A stretch of 64,000 bases of DNA, from NCBI GenBank assembly GCA_001910725.1, contig MJGA01000003.1:310001-374000 (forward strand), written 5' to 3'. This DNA comes from Phanerodontia chrysosporium. Lineage: Eukaryota; Basidiomycota; Agaricomycetes; Polyporales; Phanerochaetaceae. Every line of letters begins with the position of its first letter. Within the stretch, counting starts at the first letter, position 1. A model generated the notes under the pieces. The model did no database searches. It worked only from the letters and a program-made list of their open reading frames with translations, and was not told the DNA's origin. The position numbers and the translations under genes were made by a program. Below, piece after piece: positions 34,518-46,238 of this stretch.

Positions 34518-37488
34518 CTACTTTGCCTCCTCCTCGAAGTCGACAAGGACCTTGCCCTCGGGGACCATCTCGCCCTTCGCGCACCCAACGCTCCTGACAA
34601 CTCCACTCTTACGCGCGCGCAGCACCGTCTCCGTCTTCATACTCTCCAGAACAACGATCGGGTCGCCCTTTTCGACCTTCTGCCCGATCTCGACCTTGAC
34701 CTCGACGACGACACTCGGCATGGGCGCCTTGATTGTGGCACCGCCAGACGTTGCAGAGAGTACGTCGGAGCCTAACGAGACAAGCCAGTTGGGCGAAGGC
34801 ACGACAAGGGTCGTCTTCAGGCTCGAGCCGGCGCCGTCTGTGGAGAATATGTGTAGGCGCTCATTTGCGTTCGGTGCCCGAGATGCAGGCAACGACGGTG
34901 GCGGGGGCTGCGACACGATTGTCGTGCGGAGCGACTTCGAGTCGAGGGTAGATGAGAGGGTCGTGGATGACAGGAGCTGGGCGCTGACATCATTGAAGAC
35001 CTTCTCGGAATGAGGGCATTGAACACTGATGTCGAACAAGCCACCGCTGAGGCTCTTGACATGTACAACAATGCGCTCGGGATCCTTCACTTCGACCTCG
35101 CCTTCCGTTCCTTCCGCGGCGTCCTGAACATTTTCGAAGACGATTGTGCGGTGGTAGATGTCTCCTCCAAAGCGCCGAGAGACTAGGCTGGTCCAGGGCG
35201 TGTTCAGTGTATTGGGCGTTGGGACTGGGTGGTCGCGAAGGACTATGTATAGCGCGGCCTGCGCGAGAACTTCGGGGGATGGCTCAGCGACCGCAGGGAA
35301 GAGGCTGTCGTGGTGTTTCTAGAGCGTAGCCCGGTTAGCCTCATCCTTCATTAGCAGAGAACGAGAACAAACCTTGATAAACCCAGTCTCGACATCGCCC
35401 TTCTCGAAGCTCTCGTGACCGGCCAGAGCTCTGAGGAACTCGATATTGGTGTTGACACCAACGACCTTGTATTCCTCCAATGCCCTGCGTAGAACACGCA
35501 GCGCCTCGTTGCGCGTTGACGCGTGCACTACGAGCTTCGCGATCATAGGGTCGTAGAATACGCCGATTGCGCCAGGGGCGGTGAATCCTTGTTCAAGACG
35601 CAAACTGGGAGCGATTGCCGGCGACGGAATGTGCACCGGGCGAGAAAGCGCATCTGAGGATGTGGACGAAGCAGCAACATCGCTCGACTCTACTGGAGGA
35701 AGCGGGGGCGCGAATATATGTGTCGGCTCTGGAGTCGATAGGTGCACGACATTGCCAGAGTCCGGAAGGAAGTCCCTACGGGGGTTCTCTGCGTATATAC
35801 GCGCTTCGAATGCATGTCCGACTAGTGGAATCTGGGATTGCTTGAGGGGAAGTGGGTTACCGGCCGCCACCTCGAGCTGCCATTCGACGAGGTCCAAGCC
35901 AGTGATCATTTCTGTAACAGGATGTTCCACTTGAAGTCGCGTGTTCCTGCGAGGGCATGAGCGAGTGCACAACAATCGATAGAACCTGGCACAAACATTT
36001 CCATGAAGTAGAACTCTCCAGTGTCACAGTCAAAGATGAACTCGACTGTTCCAGCGCCCCTGTAGCCAACGGCACGCGCAGCCTCCACTGCTTTCTCGCC
36101 GAGTCTGCCTCTGACCTCCTCGCTGAGACCAGGGGCAGGCGCCTCCTCGATGATCTTCTGATTCCTGCGTTGTACGCTGCAATCTCGCTCCCAGAGACAG
36201 ACAGTATTTCCGTGAGCGTCCGAGAAAATCTGGACCTCAACATGGCGAGGTGTGACGATATACTTCTCGATGAGCACTTCAGGCGAGGAGAACGACTTGA
36301 GCGATTCGCGCTGGGCAGATTCGAGGGACGAATGGAAGGCCTCAGCAGAGAACACTGTGCGCATTCCCTTTCCACCTCCACCATGAACAGCCTTGATGAG
36401 AACCGGGAAGCCTGAGGAAATGTCTTCAGTAAATCTCAGAGACGTAGCACTGATGAGGACGTACCGATCTTCTTGGCTTCCTCAAGCAGGAAGTCGGGAT
36501 CCTGGTTCTTGCCGTGGTAGCCAGGGACCACAGGGACGCCTGCACTTTCCATAATCTTCTTCGATTCGCTACAGTATGGTCAATGATTAGGCCGAAACCG
36601 CAACAAGATATAAAACCCACATACCTCTTCGAGCCCATGCTAACAATCGCGTTTGCAGGAGGGCCAATAAAGACAATACCTTCCTTAGCGAGCAGCTCCG
36701 CAAACTTCGCGTTCTCGCTCAGGAAACCATAACCAGGGTGTACCGCCTTGTTACCGACGCGTTAAAACAGTTCAGATGAGGAGATAGGACACGCACTTGG
36801 GCTCCGCTACGTTTGCAGACCTCAACAATCTTGTCCATTCGAAGCTAAAGTCATACCGACTGTCAGATTCCTGAAACGCAAGCGGCCTATACGAGACGCA
36901 CGTAGCTCTCTGCGGAAGGCGCAGGCCCGATGCAATATGCCTCATCAGCCTACTTGCTGAGATTCAGTAAACCGGTCACAGGAAAGTGGGTGAGGCGATC
37001 CATACCAGCTGGACGTGCATGGAGTTCGCGTCGACCTCCGAGTAGACCGCAACTGTCTTGATCCCGAGCTTCTTCGCGGTACGGATAACACGGCAAGCAA
37101 TCTCGCCACTGTCGCCTCAGGATGAGCGACTGCAACAATCGATGAGCATTCACACGCACCGGTTCGCAATAAGGATCTTGTCAAAGTGCGCATTCCGCAC
37201 GCTGAGCGAGTCTAGTCCCATTCTAAGTCTGTGGTACGCTTATGCTCTATACGGGAGCTTACCAGCGACGGTAGCAAACCCTTTCACCCCTCGAATATCA
37301 TGTCCCGGAAGCCTCTGCATGCCAGTCGACGTCCCGGAAAGCAGACGCATACCCGAGGCATGACGCCGGTGTACGCTCACGGCACTCACAGGGCGACCGT
37401 GTACGCGTCCGTTGACCTGGCTGGCCGCAACAGCGGTGCCGCTGACGAGGCGCGGAAGAGGGCGTGCTGTCGCTGTGCGCTGTAACAT
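34518..37488 (-). CDS. Methylcrotonoyl-CoA carboxylase alpha subunit (biotin-containing)
   Basis: The mitochondrial leucine-degradation enzyme carboxylates 3-methylcrotonyl-CoA with biotin and bicarbonate. The start [17 protein letters not shown] at 37488 looks like a mitochondrial presequence. The biotin carboxylase follows in exons: [107 protein letters not shown] + [19 protein letters not shown] and [18 protein letters not shown]. The C-terminal biotinyl domain has [18 protein letters not shown], where Lys in SMKT replaces the usual AMKM context. It ends EEEAK and TAG at 34518. The beta subunit is not in the window. Propionyl- or acetyl-CoA carboxylase is less likely from the length (about 700 residues) and the biotin motif. 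Confidence 0.85.
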
Positions 37489-37918
37489 GGTGTGAGGAGA
37501 AAGAGGTGGGCGAGGTCGGGGGTCCTGAGCTGGCTTTGCGCCCTCACGAAATGCGGGGAAGGTCAGACGCCGGTCGGATCTCGGGTGCTCTTGATCCGGC
37601 GTCTACTGCGACATCCTATGACCCTCTCCGCATATCCCACTAATATCTGCGTGCGGACACTGCCAAGGGCCCCAGCTGTTCAGCTATGCTAGCTTGAGAA
37701 TATGTATGCAGGAAGTCATACGAAGATCCAATATTAAGTAAGCCGCCGTCCAGAAGCAATGAAACGACGGTACAGGTAATAAAATCCAGATGTTGCCACA
37801 AGACTGTGGCCACTCTAGGCCTCCGATTAAAATCACTTAGAGCTATCCAAGGTCCAGTATGCATGTAAATCCAGTCAACAAGCGGTAGGGTATCAGAAGG
37901 AGGGGGGGGGGCAGGGTA
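37489..37918. other. Intergenic region with a G-run
   Basis: About 430 bp between the carboxylase start and the BTB gene stop. It contains a run of about ten G at 37902-37911, between two copies of AGGGTATCAGAA. No gene is seen. Confidence 0.5.
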
Positions 37919-38976
37919 TCAGAAATAATCCTCCAACTTGGAAAGAATCATGATCCTCCGCTGCTCAATGAAATGCTTGAGCTTCTCCGTACATCGCTGG
38001 CACAGCGGCGTCGCCGCAATCGCCTGCGCAGCCCCTCGAGCCACTCTCGGGGGGCTGGAGCGGGTCCGCGTCGAACTTCCAGAGGCTCGAGTGGCGGCGC
38101 GCGGCGAGGACTTGCGGTTCGTCGTGCACGGGTGCGAGTGCCAGTCGCAGGGGTACGCGTGCCACGCCCACGCGACGTCCTCCATGACCTGTAGCTTCGC
38201 GGCCGCGAGCTTCGAGCGCGCGTCCATGCAGCCGATGACGTCTGCGGACGCGAGGCGCTCCGTCGTCCCGTGCGGCGTGGCCACGCCCTCGACGATCGCG
38301 TGCGTGGGCAGCTGCGTGCACTGGTACAGCGCGCGCAGGTGCAGCGTGTCCAGCCCGAGCTCCCGCGTGAGGTTCGCAATAGCAATGCAGGCAGAGGGGT
38401 CGCAGAGCATCGGTGGCTCTTTCTTCACGGCGTCCCACAGCTGAGGGTCCCCCGGCAAGGCAAGCTCGAGGTGGCGCAGGGCTTCAGCACGTAGATCCTC
38501 GATCGCGTACTTCGAGCCGAGGCGTAGCAGCGACTGGATGAGGTAGTATGACGGCTTCTCTGGCTCTCGTCTGAAGAACCTACGGATAGAGACGTGATAA
38601 GCTCGGAGTCCTCGCCTTCCTCATTACATTCATGTGCTTACTTTACGCCGTTGTATATTATGTCCAACAGATCAGCGAGCTCGTGTGGAGAGTCATGGAG
38701 CTGCACAAGCGGCACGCCATCCATCTGCTCTTCCGCAGAAAGCGACGGTTGAGACAACTCGAACAGGTCCTTGAATACCGTCGAATGTCTTCCCAACAGG
38801 CTGCGGTGCACCTTGAACGCCACGTTTTCGGCCAGCAGGACAATGTTTCCGTCGTCGAACCAGAGGTGCGGGTGCCTCTCTGGCCCGGCGGACTCGTCCC
38901 GACTCCGTTTTCTGGCGCAAGGCGACACGGAGGACGATTGGGATGGGGAGATGCTCATCATATTAGTTGCAGACAA
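37919..38976 (-). CDS. BTB/POZ domain protein
   Basis: The start MSATNMMSISPSQSSSV at 38976 is followed by the BTB core HPHLWFDDGNIVLLAENVAF, KVHRSLLGRHSTVFKDLFEL, GVPLVQLHDSPHELADLL and DIIYNG, then an intron near 38580-38640. The downstream helical part reads LIQSLLRLGSKYAIEDLRAE and CIAIANLTRELGLDTLHLRA. It has a Cys/His-rich stretch AWAWHAYPCDWHSHPC, and CQRCTEKLKHFIEQRR near the end (stop at 37919). This is the typical agaricomycete BTB family, expanded and of unknown function; some BTB proteins are Cullin-3 adaptors. The function here is not predictable. Confidence 0.85.
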
Positions 38977-39264
38977 AGCCGGGCGTGCAGCGCGTGGTGA
39001 CGAAACTGGAGTCGGTCTTTCCGAATTCGGGATTATCAGTTGAAAATAAAATTAAAACACAAATGTGCTCGTGTGGCAGCCCTCCAGCGTCCTCATATAC
39101 ATATACGGAACACGTTGAAGTTGCATGACAGCATCTGGACAGCCAAAGTGTCTCATAATCACCGGTTCATGCTCATCCGACAAATACTACGAAGTTCATT
39201 GTCATTTGCATGCACGTTAGTCCTTCGCCTAGTCCTATCATAATCATTGAAGACAGGAAGGCTT

Positions 39265-40308
39265 CTAAGGGTTCTTCAAGAGCCATCCACCCTCACTGGG
39301 ATCGTCTGCCGTATTCAGTGAGCAACTAGCCGTGACGCAGGCTCATGCTGACATACCTGTCCCCACAGGTACTGGTTACAGGCGATATACAAGGCCGTCT
39401 GAGCCATGTCTCTCTCAGAGCCCGGACGATTGGCCGGAATGCCATTCTCCTTCCATACTCCTCGCCTCCTTCGATCGAAGACTTGTTCTGGCCGTCCTCC
39501 CGTCGGCTGCGAGACGCATCAGTGTCAGCGAGCTGCAAGCACCACGGTGCACAACGTACTCGTCATCTGGCTGGGAAAGATCCCCGGCGCGATGGAGTTG
39601 ACGCGGATCTTCACGCCAGACTGGCTGAACTCCTGCGCGAGGAGGTTGGTCAGCTGAATCGTGGCCGCCTTCGAGACGTTGTAGTTGAAGTGGTGCTGCG
39701 TGCTGCGCGTAATGCCCGACATGGACGAGATGTTAATGACGCAGGGCGCATGGTCCGGACGGCGCGCCGCCGCGAGCGCAGGCAGGAACGCGACGGACGT
39801 GAAGAAGTACCTATCCATCGGTAAGTCCCCTCGCCCCATGGAAATAACCACGCATACACCCACCCAATCACGTTCGTACGGAACGTCGCCTCCCAGTCGT
39901 CCCACTTCTCCGCCCAGAGCGCGTCATGCAGCGCCTGCGCGCTCTCGCTGCCCTTGTCGGTGTCGCTGTGCCCGAGGCTGACGCCGGCGTTGTTGACGAG
40001 CACGTCGAGCCTGCCCTCGCGCCGCATGATCTCCTCCGCGAGGCCCGCGACCGACGCCTTGTCCGTGATGTCTGCGGTAAGCGGGACGAGCGTGCCCTGC
40101 GGGTGCGCGAGCGCCGCGCCCCACGTCTTCGCCGCGTTCTCGAGGACCTCCGCGCGCCGCCCGGTGATGTACACGCGCGCGCCGTTGTTCGCGAGCCCTG
40201 CGCGATCATGAGCCCGATGCCCGTCGCGCCGCCCGTCACGACGACGGACCAGCCCTCGACGTTGAAGAGGCTGTCGAGCTTGAAGTGCGAGTTGCCTGGG
40301 GCTTGCAT
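39265..40308 (-). CDS. Short-chain dehydrogenase/reductase, copy 1 (frame-broken)
   Basis: A classical SDR of the RhlG/3-oxoacyl reductase-like group. ATG at 40306-40308 opens MQAPGNSHFKLDSLFNVEG, then VVVTGGATGIGLMIAQ (the NAD(P)-binding TGxxxGxG). Next come ARVYITGRRAEVLENAAK, LDVLVNNAGVSLGH, NISSMSGITRSTQ (Ser) and FNYNVSKAATIQLTN (the catalytic Tyr-x3-Lys), then KENGIPANRPGSERDMAQTA, ending LLKNP and TAG at 39265-39267. Compared with its neighbour, one base is missing near 40197, 39499, 39458 and 39290. Each loss breaks the frame, and each is fixed by one base. Homology covers the whole length, so sequencing error or a very young pseudogene is likely. The substrate is unknown. Confidence 0.75.
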
Positions 40309-40904
40309 GTTAGCGAGGCGCGAATGTATGTGGTGCGAAGTGTGGAAGACGAGACTAACCCGTCTTGAGTAGCGTGTGCAGGTCACCTTCAGGACCAGTT
40401 TTTGATTTAGACGTCATTCGTTCGAGGGCTGTCATCTTCGGAGTGCGTCGCTGTCCATCGAAGGGGCCGATGAAGTCGTCGTCGTGACGCGCCGTACACC
40501 GACTCGTCTATACCAAGTTCTCGGACAATATGCAAGCCGACTGAACATACTGAAGAGGTGTTGGGGTAGGAGAGGAACCAGTGAGTGGTGGTAGTGGAGA
40601 TCCCAGATTTAACGAACAAGCAACGCATGCCATACGTCTTCTGCTTGTCAAAGTCGAGCTGCCCAATGCGGAAGGATGGCTTCCTTTATCGAACAACGTA
40701 CGTTGTGTGGCAGCCGGACATTTGACGTCATTGCGATACTGTCGTCCAACCTCTTGCTCTTGCCGCCACATGATGCAGGGCTTCTGATGAGCAGAGTAGC
40801 AATGCTCTTCAAGATACAACCAAGAAAATACGCTGCAAATTAGCTATCACAGTGACGAGATTATATTGATACACGCGTCCTAGGTATTCCAACATTGTAC
40901 AGTG
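40309..40904. other. Spacer between the two dehydrogenase genes
   Basis: About 600 bp serving as 5' region of copy 1 and 3' region of copy 2. No gene is seen. Confidence 0.5.
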
Positions 40905-41980
40905 CTATTCGTGTTGCACGAAGATACCCCGTCTATGGGTTCTTAGGAGGTATCCTCCATCCACCGCGATCGTCTGTGATGCGCTATGAGCACTCGATGA
41001 CCTGAGCATCACATCTGTATTGCTTACCTGGCCGTAGAGATATTGGTTGCAGGCTACATACAGCGCAGTCTGCGCCATGTCGGTCTCGGCACCAGGGCGG
41101 TTCGCGGGGATGCCTTTCTTCTTGCCATAGTCGTCTCCTGCAGGAATTTGGGACTTGTTCTTTTCGTCCTTGTCATCAGCTATTATCTCAATCGTAAGCG
41201 AGCTTTCCACAAGACGCCAATGGTGAGTACACACCAGTCATCTGGCTCGGGAAGATGCCAGGTGCGATCGAGTTGACGCGGATCTTTACGCCTGGCTGGC
41301 TGAACTCTTGCGCAAGCAGATTGTTCAGCTGGATAGTCGCAGCCTTCGACGCGTTGTAGTTGAAATGGTGCTGTGTCGATTTTAAGATACCAGAGATGGA
41401 CGAGATGTTGATAATGCAGGAGTGTGGTCTGGACGGTTCGCCGCGGAGAGTAGAGGGAGGAAAGCGACGGATGTGAAGAAGTACCTAGACAGCATTCAGC
41501 CAATATTTCGCAATACAAAGACGCATATACCCACCCAATGACGTTGGTCCTGAAAATCTGCTCCCAATCCTCCCACTTTTCCTTCCATAACTCCTCCTTC
41601 AGAGCCTCTGCGCTCTCCTGTCCCTTTTCAACTGTGCTGGTGCCCAAACTAACGCCAGCGTTGTTCACGAGGACATCAAGCTTCTTCTCCTTGCTGCTAA
41701 CCTGGCTCACGAGCTTCTCAATCGACTCCTTGTCCGTGATGTCGGCGGAGATGGGGATGAGCTGGCCCTTTGGATGCTGAAGGTCCTTGCCCCACGTCTT
41801 GGCAGCGTTCTCGAGGACATCGGCGCGCCGCCCGACAATGTAGACGCGAGCACCATTGTTAGCAAATGCCTGCGCGATCATGAGGCCGATGCCGGTGGCA
41901 CCGCCGGTGACGAGGACGACCCAGTCCTCGACGTTGAAGAGGCTAGTGGTCTTGAAGTGCGAGTTTCCTGACGACTGCAT
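40905..41980 (-). CDS. Short-chain dehydrogenase/reductase, copy 2
   Basis: A tandem paralogue of copy 1 in the same orientation with the same exon layout. Start MQSSGNSHFKTTSLFNVED at 41980; VLVTGGATGIGLMIAQAFAN (cofactor site), ARVYIVGRRADVLENAAK, LDVLVNNAGVSLGTST, then an intron (41485-41537). YFFTSVAFLPLLSAANRPDH is followed, after one missing base near 41421, by NISSISGILKSTQHHFNYN and SKAATIQLNNLLAQEF. Later exons give YGKKKGIPANRPGAETDMAQ and TIAVDGGYLL. As written the frame ends at 40905, but one extra A near 40940 would give the usual family ending LLRNP with a stop at 40933. It is probably a functional gene with two base errors. Confidence 0.8.
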
Positions 41981-43094
41981 GGTGTGCGATGAGGAGACTG
42001 GAGGGCATGATGCCGCCTTTTATTGCTTCTGGTGGTGGGTGGACTTGAGCTTGGAGAGGTTGACGTCACCCACCAGTGAGTCGCCACAAGGCGTCGGGGC
42101 GGCGGCGACGCGTCAAACCGCGCATCGCACGTGGCCTGCACGTGAGCGTACTCTCTGCGCGCGCTTTGTAGCTGACCTCCGTGGCTGTGTCTCTCAGTCG
42201 CCCTGTGGCGTGATAGCAGAGCTTGCAGTCTGGCCAAAGGTCAGTGTTGGTGGCTAGCATTCCTATCGTGCCTCATCGGTGTGCTGCACACTGTCCAACA
42301 CCCTTTAACGTTCTAACCCCCAAAGTTGCCTTGACGGTTGGAACCAGGCCCTCCTTGGCAGCCGTCACGTCAGGCGACGTCCTCCAGGTCGTGCCGGGTA
42401 CGTACCTTGGCCTGCCTCTTATCACAGTGCGGGAAGTGACTCTGATGCCTAGAGCAGCGGCTCGACAGCGGGCCTTATTCTTTGAGCATGTCCATGGTGC
42501 GGCTGCCATGCGACGTCCGGGTACGTCCTTGATCTGCCATCACCACATTCGCCTTATGTCCCCAACTCCAAGACATTCCTAAACGGACCCACACAAGGTC
42601 GTCGAAGCTGCGGAGATTAACCAAACTTTATTCCTCCCGCGATCAGTCCTTACGGGGCCGAAACGTGAACTGTCAAACTTTCCGCTGCTTGGGCTACGCG
42701 GACAGGAAGTGAGCGCTGCCTGGCCTGCAGGCACGCACGCACGCCGCACCGCCGCCACCTCACCGCTGACCTCTCAGCATCACCGCCATGCGCCCCAAAC
42801 CGTAAGAACGTGTGCCTATCGACTGTTCAGGCCCCGAACCACTGTGCCGAAGAGCTCGGATCCAGCCAAAATAACTCGCGTACATCCTAGGATTACGCAT
42901 TGCCTGCCACCAGAAGATGCTCTCGCCTCAGCGTTGCGGAGGGACGGCATCTTGCTGGGCCTCGCTTCTGATGCGTCCCTCTTCCCGAGCGCCGTCTTCC
43001 CGAAACGCTTGGGCTCGGCTCCCTCAGGGTCGACCAATATATACGCTCGCGCGACCCAGCGGGGCCTCGGGTTGGTGCTCCCTGCCAGGCCGTC
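41981..43094. other. Divergent intergenic region
   Basis: About 1.1 kb between the divergent starts of the dehydrogenase (-) and the membrane protein (+). No coding signal was found. A TATA box lies at its right end. Confidence 0.5.
43038..43043 (+). promoter_or_regulatory. TATA box of the aspartic-protease-like gene
   Basis: TATATA about 55 bp upstream of the ATG at 43095, in a GC-rich context. Confidence 0.4.
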
Positions 43095-45180
43095 ATGCAT
43101 CTGCCCACATCATGGTCGTGTCGCCTGTTGGCGGTCGTCTCTCTTCTCGCCGCCGCCACGGTGCGCGCGGATGACGCGGTTCCTTGGGACGTGCCGTTGT
43201 TTTTCGACTCCGCGGGTCGGTACATGATGGGCGTGAGCATGGTAAGCTCGATCTCCCTTTCTCGTCCTTCTCGGCATTGATGGCAGTCTTTCAGTCGAAC
43301 CTGACGGGGCAACAGAACTTCAGTTTTGCGTTCTCGACTTCGACGGGGTTGATCACTGTCGCAAGCGATGGCGGAAATCTCGGCGTCGCCGCGGGAGGCC
43401 CTCCATTGTAAGTTAAACAATTGTTCGAGAGAGTGGCTTATGCAATGTTTGGGTAGGTACAACCAGTCAAAGTCCGTCACGGCAGAAAACGTGGATACGA
43501 TAGCTACGACCTCTCTCTTTGGCGAGTCCACGGATTCGTCCATCATCAAAGAGACATGCGCGCTCGCGGGCATCGGCCAACTGTGGACCTATTCGAACCA
43601 GACAAGTGAGTGCCCGTCCGCTAGACGGTTAACTATGTCTTCTGACCCTTTCCGCAGTCGTCCTCGTTAAGAACGCGACCAGGAACTCACTCACGGGCGC
43701 TGCGAACGCACAAATTGGCGAAGAGGTCTCCGGCATCGTTGGGTTCGGGACGAACCGCCAGGCGGCGATCGCGGCGGCTGGGACGCCAAACGAGTCCTAC
43801 ATCCCGCAGTACGAGGACTCGTTCATCGGGCAGTTCTTCCACAACTGGCCCGAGGACGCGAACTTCATCTTCGGCGTGCAGCTGAACAGCCCCGTCGTCG
43901 TGCCGTCGCCGAACGGCGGCGTCGTGCCTGTCGCGTCCGCTGCGTCGCGCACAGGCAACGGCGTGCTTGCGGGCAGCGACGCTGGCGTCGTCCACCTCCT
44001 CTGGTCCGATCCCGGCTACTACAAGACCGAGGGCGTCGCGTGGGTCTGGGTCGACCCGAGCGCCACGCCGACTGTGGAGAACGCGACCGTGCCCCCGTCT
44101 GATTGGGCGATCGTCCTCGACGGCTGGATCGCCAGCACGCAGAACACCCAGCTGTCGTCGAAGGGAAAAATTGTCGCGGATCTCGATCCGCTGTATACCG
44201 GTATTTATATTCCGCAAGATCAGGCCGAAGTAATCCGTGCGTAATCGACTTCCTGCAGTGTTTCTGGGCCATGCTAACTAGAGGGTTATCGTAGATGCCT
44301 CCATTGCGGGAGCGACGCTGAAGCAGGGAATATCGACGCTGGGCAATCTGTCCATGTCATACACGGTTCCGTGTGATACACAACTCAGCTTCGGCATCGT
44401 CATCGGCCAGCAAACCTTCATTCTGGACCAGTCTACGTTGATCGTCAAGATGAGCAACGGCGAATGTGTGAGCAGCCTCGAGGCATGGACCAATCCTTCA
44501 TGACGAGCTACATGTTTGGAGCACGGTTTGCGTCACAGCTCTACCTGTAAGCCCTTCCCTTCCGCTCATATCACGGCTACTGATGCTACCATTCTGCAGG
44601 GTCTTCAGCGTCAACAACAACGGAACGCAGTCGATCGGGTTCGCTCCGCTGCCGACGTCAAGCAAGTCCTCTCTCGACGTCAAGGCTGTCGTCGGCGGCA
44701 CAGTCGGCGGCGCCGCGCTGCTCGTCCTCACGATCATCGGCGCGTTCTTCTTACGGCGCTACTACAGGCGCACCGCACACACCGGCGTCACCGTCGTCCC
44801 GCCGCACATGACCGAGCGCGAGGAGGACCCGAAGTCGCCGGGCGCGGGCTGGCACGTCGAGCCGTTCACGGCGGGCCCCACGCGCGCGCACGGGCGCGTA
44901 CGGCGTGTCGCCGACGAAGGCGCCGGGGACCCCGCCGGGCGCGCTCCCCGCGCTCGTGCCCAACCGCATGAGCGAGCACGGCTCGCCCGCGACGACGGAG
45001 CACACGCTCTCGCCGCTCCCGTCCGGCGTGATCTTCCTCAACGACGACCGCAGCGTGCATGCCGCGCCCCCGTCGTACCGCGACGCGCCCGCCCCGCCGT
45101 CGCCCAGCACGTATACCGCGCACACGTCCCAGACGGGCGCGTCCGGGAACTTCAGCACGCGTGCGGCTTGTGGGGTTTGA
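43095..45180 (+). CDS. Membrane-anchored aspartic-protease-like protein, active site not evident
   Basis: A signal peptide (LLAVVSLLAAATVRA) precedes a two-lobed ectodomain and a C-terminal membrane anchor (VGGTVGGAALLVLTIIGAFF, about 44690-44750), then a Pro/Ser-rich cytosolic tail. The ectodomain has the topology of A1 proteases: GRYMMGVSM and SFAFSTSTGLITVAS near the start, SGIVGFGTNRQ, GWIAS, QTFILDQSTLIVKM, ECVSSLEAW, SYMFGARFASQLYLVFSVN and IGFAPL at the end. The usual DTG catalytic motifs are not visible in either lobe, so it is probably a non-peptidase relative, a type common in agaricomycetes. Exons are separated by 50-60 bp introns. Frames shift near 44480 and 44885, the second fixed by one base. 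Stop at 45178-45180. Confidence 0.6.
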
Positions 45181-45515
45181 GAGTGGTTAGTGTGGGCTGT
45201 AGATGGTGATGACCTTGGTATGACCTTTTACACGATTTGTCTACGCGTCTGAGATATTTATTCCGCGGCTCCTTGGTTTATTTGAATACACGCAGAGTTG
45301 CGATACGCGTCAACTAGGCCTGCAGATAAGAGCCCCAAGATAGGTTCTGCGCTTGACCGATAGTGTTTCGAGCGATGACAGCTCCTTGTGGCACTCGATC
45401 TTCTATCCATGCTCGCAGCATTCATTCCCACGAACCAGCAAAACCGACCTGTTCTTGCACCCCGACGTACATCCACTCACGCACAGTGCACCGCTCTCGA
45501 CGCCACGATGCTCTG
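45181..45515. other. Convergent 3' spacer
   Basis: About 335 bp between convergent stops. No feature seen. Confidence 0.5.
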
Positions 45516-46238
45516 CTAGGCTGGCACTGCCAGAAGCGTGACGGACACACACGTGTTCCCGTTGTACGTCTCGACACCCAGCTCGTATGCGCTCAGCGTC
45601 GCGTTGTAAACGATGACGCGGACGTTCGAGGCGCTCGACGACATGTCTGCCTGGCAGAGCACGAAAAGATCTGAATGGCCGTTCAGCGCGAGCACCGTGG
45701 TTCCGTCGGTTTGTGGCTGCCAGAGGTCAGCTTCTTGACTAGATCGTGCTGAGAGTAGTGTTGCTCACGACGGCGCAGAAGATCTCAGACGGCGGCGCGA
45801 AGGTGTTCGCCCACATGAGGAAGGGTCCGGGCTCGGGAAAGTCCGTCGAATCGAGGTGGACCGCGCCGAGCGACTGCGCTGCTGCGAACGACGAGCCCGG
45901 AGGCGTCACCGCGGTGATGAGGCCACCCGACATCGTGAAGTCCGTGAAGATGACAGTCGGGCTCGTGCCGCTCTGCGAGGACGATAGCTGTCAGCGCGTC
46001 TCTTGACGCGGACGAGGAGGTGCACACATACGGAAAGTGCGTGGAAGCTCTGCCCGGGGACATCGAGGAACTTGATGAGGTGCAGCGGCGTCAGTGCGCC
46101 CGTCGTGCCCCGCGCGGTGATCGTGAATTGGCCCGTGAACGAGTCGCTTCCGCCGGGGCCGAGTGTCGAGCACGATGCAGCGTACGCGGAGGCCGACAGC
46201 GCGAAGGTGGCGAGCAGTGAAGACCAGATGGAACGCAT
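45516..46238 (-). CDS. Secreted protein, array member A
   Basis: First of four related genes in tandem. ATG at 46236-46238; signal peptide MRSIWSSLLATFALSASAYA, then ASCSTLGPGGSDSFTGQFTI and LTPLHLIKFLDVPGQSFHAL. Intron 1 (about 45974-46032) leads to SGTSPTVIFTDFTMSGGLIT and SLGAVHLDSTDFPEPGPFLM, WANTFAPPSEIFCAVV. Intron 2 (about 45720-45770) leads to TTVLALNGHSDLFVLCQADM, RVIVYNATLSAYELGVETYN and GNTCVSVTLLAVPA, stop 45516-45518. About 190 residues, three exons and an intact frame. Four Cys could form two disulfides. No known domain; a small secreted protein of unknown role. Confidence 0.8.

Noticed and set aside
37902..37911. G-run as a possible G-quadruplex
   Set aside because: It is a single uninterrupted run of about ten G without the spaced G-tracts of a clear quadruplex. 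The run length may itself be affected by sequencing.
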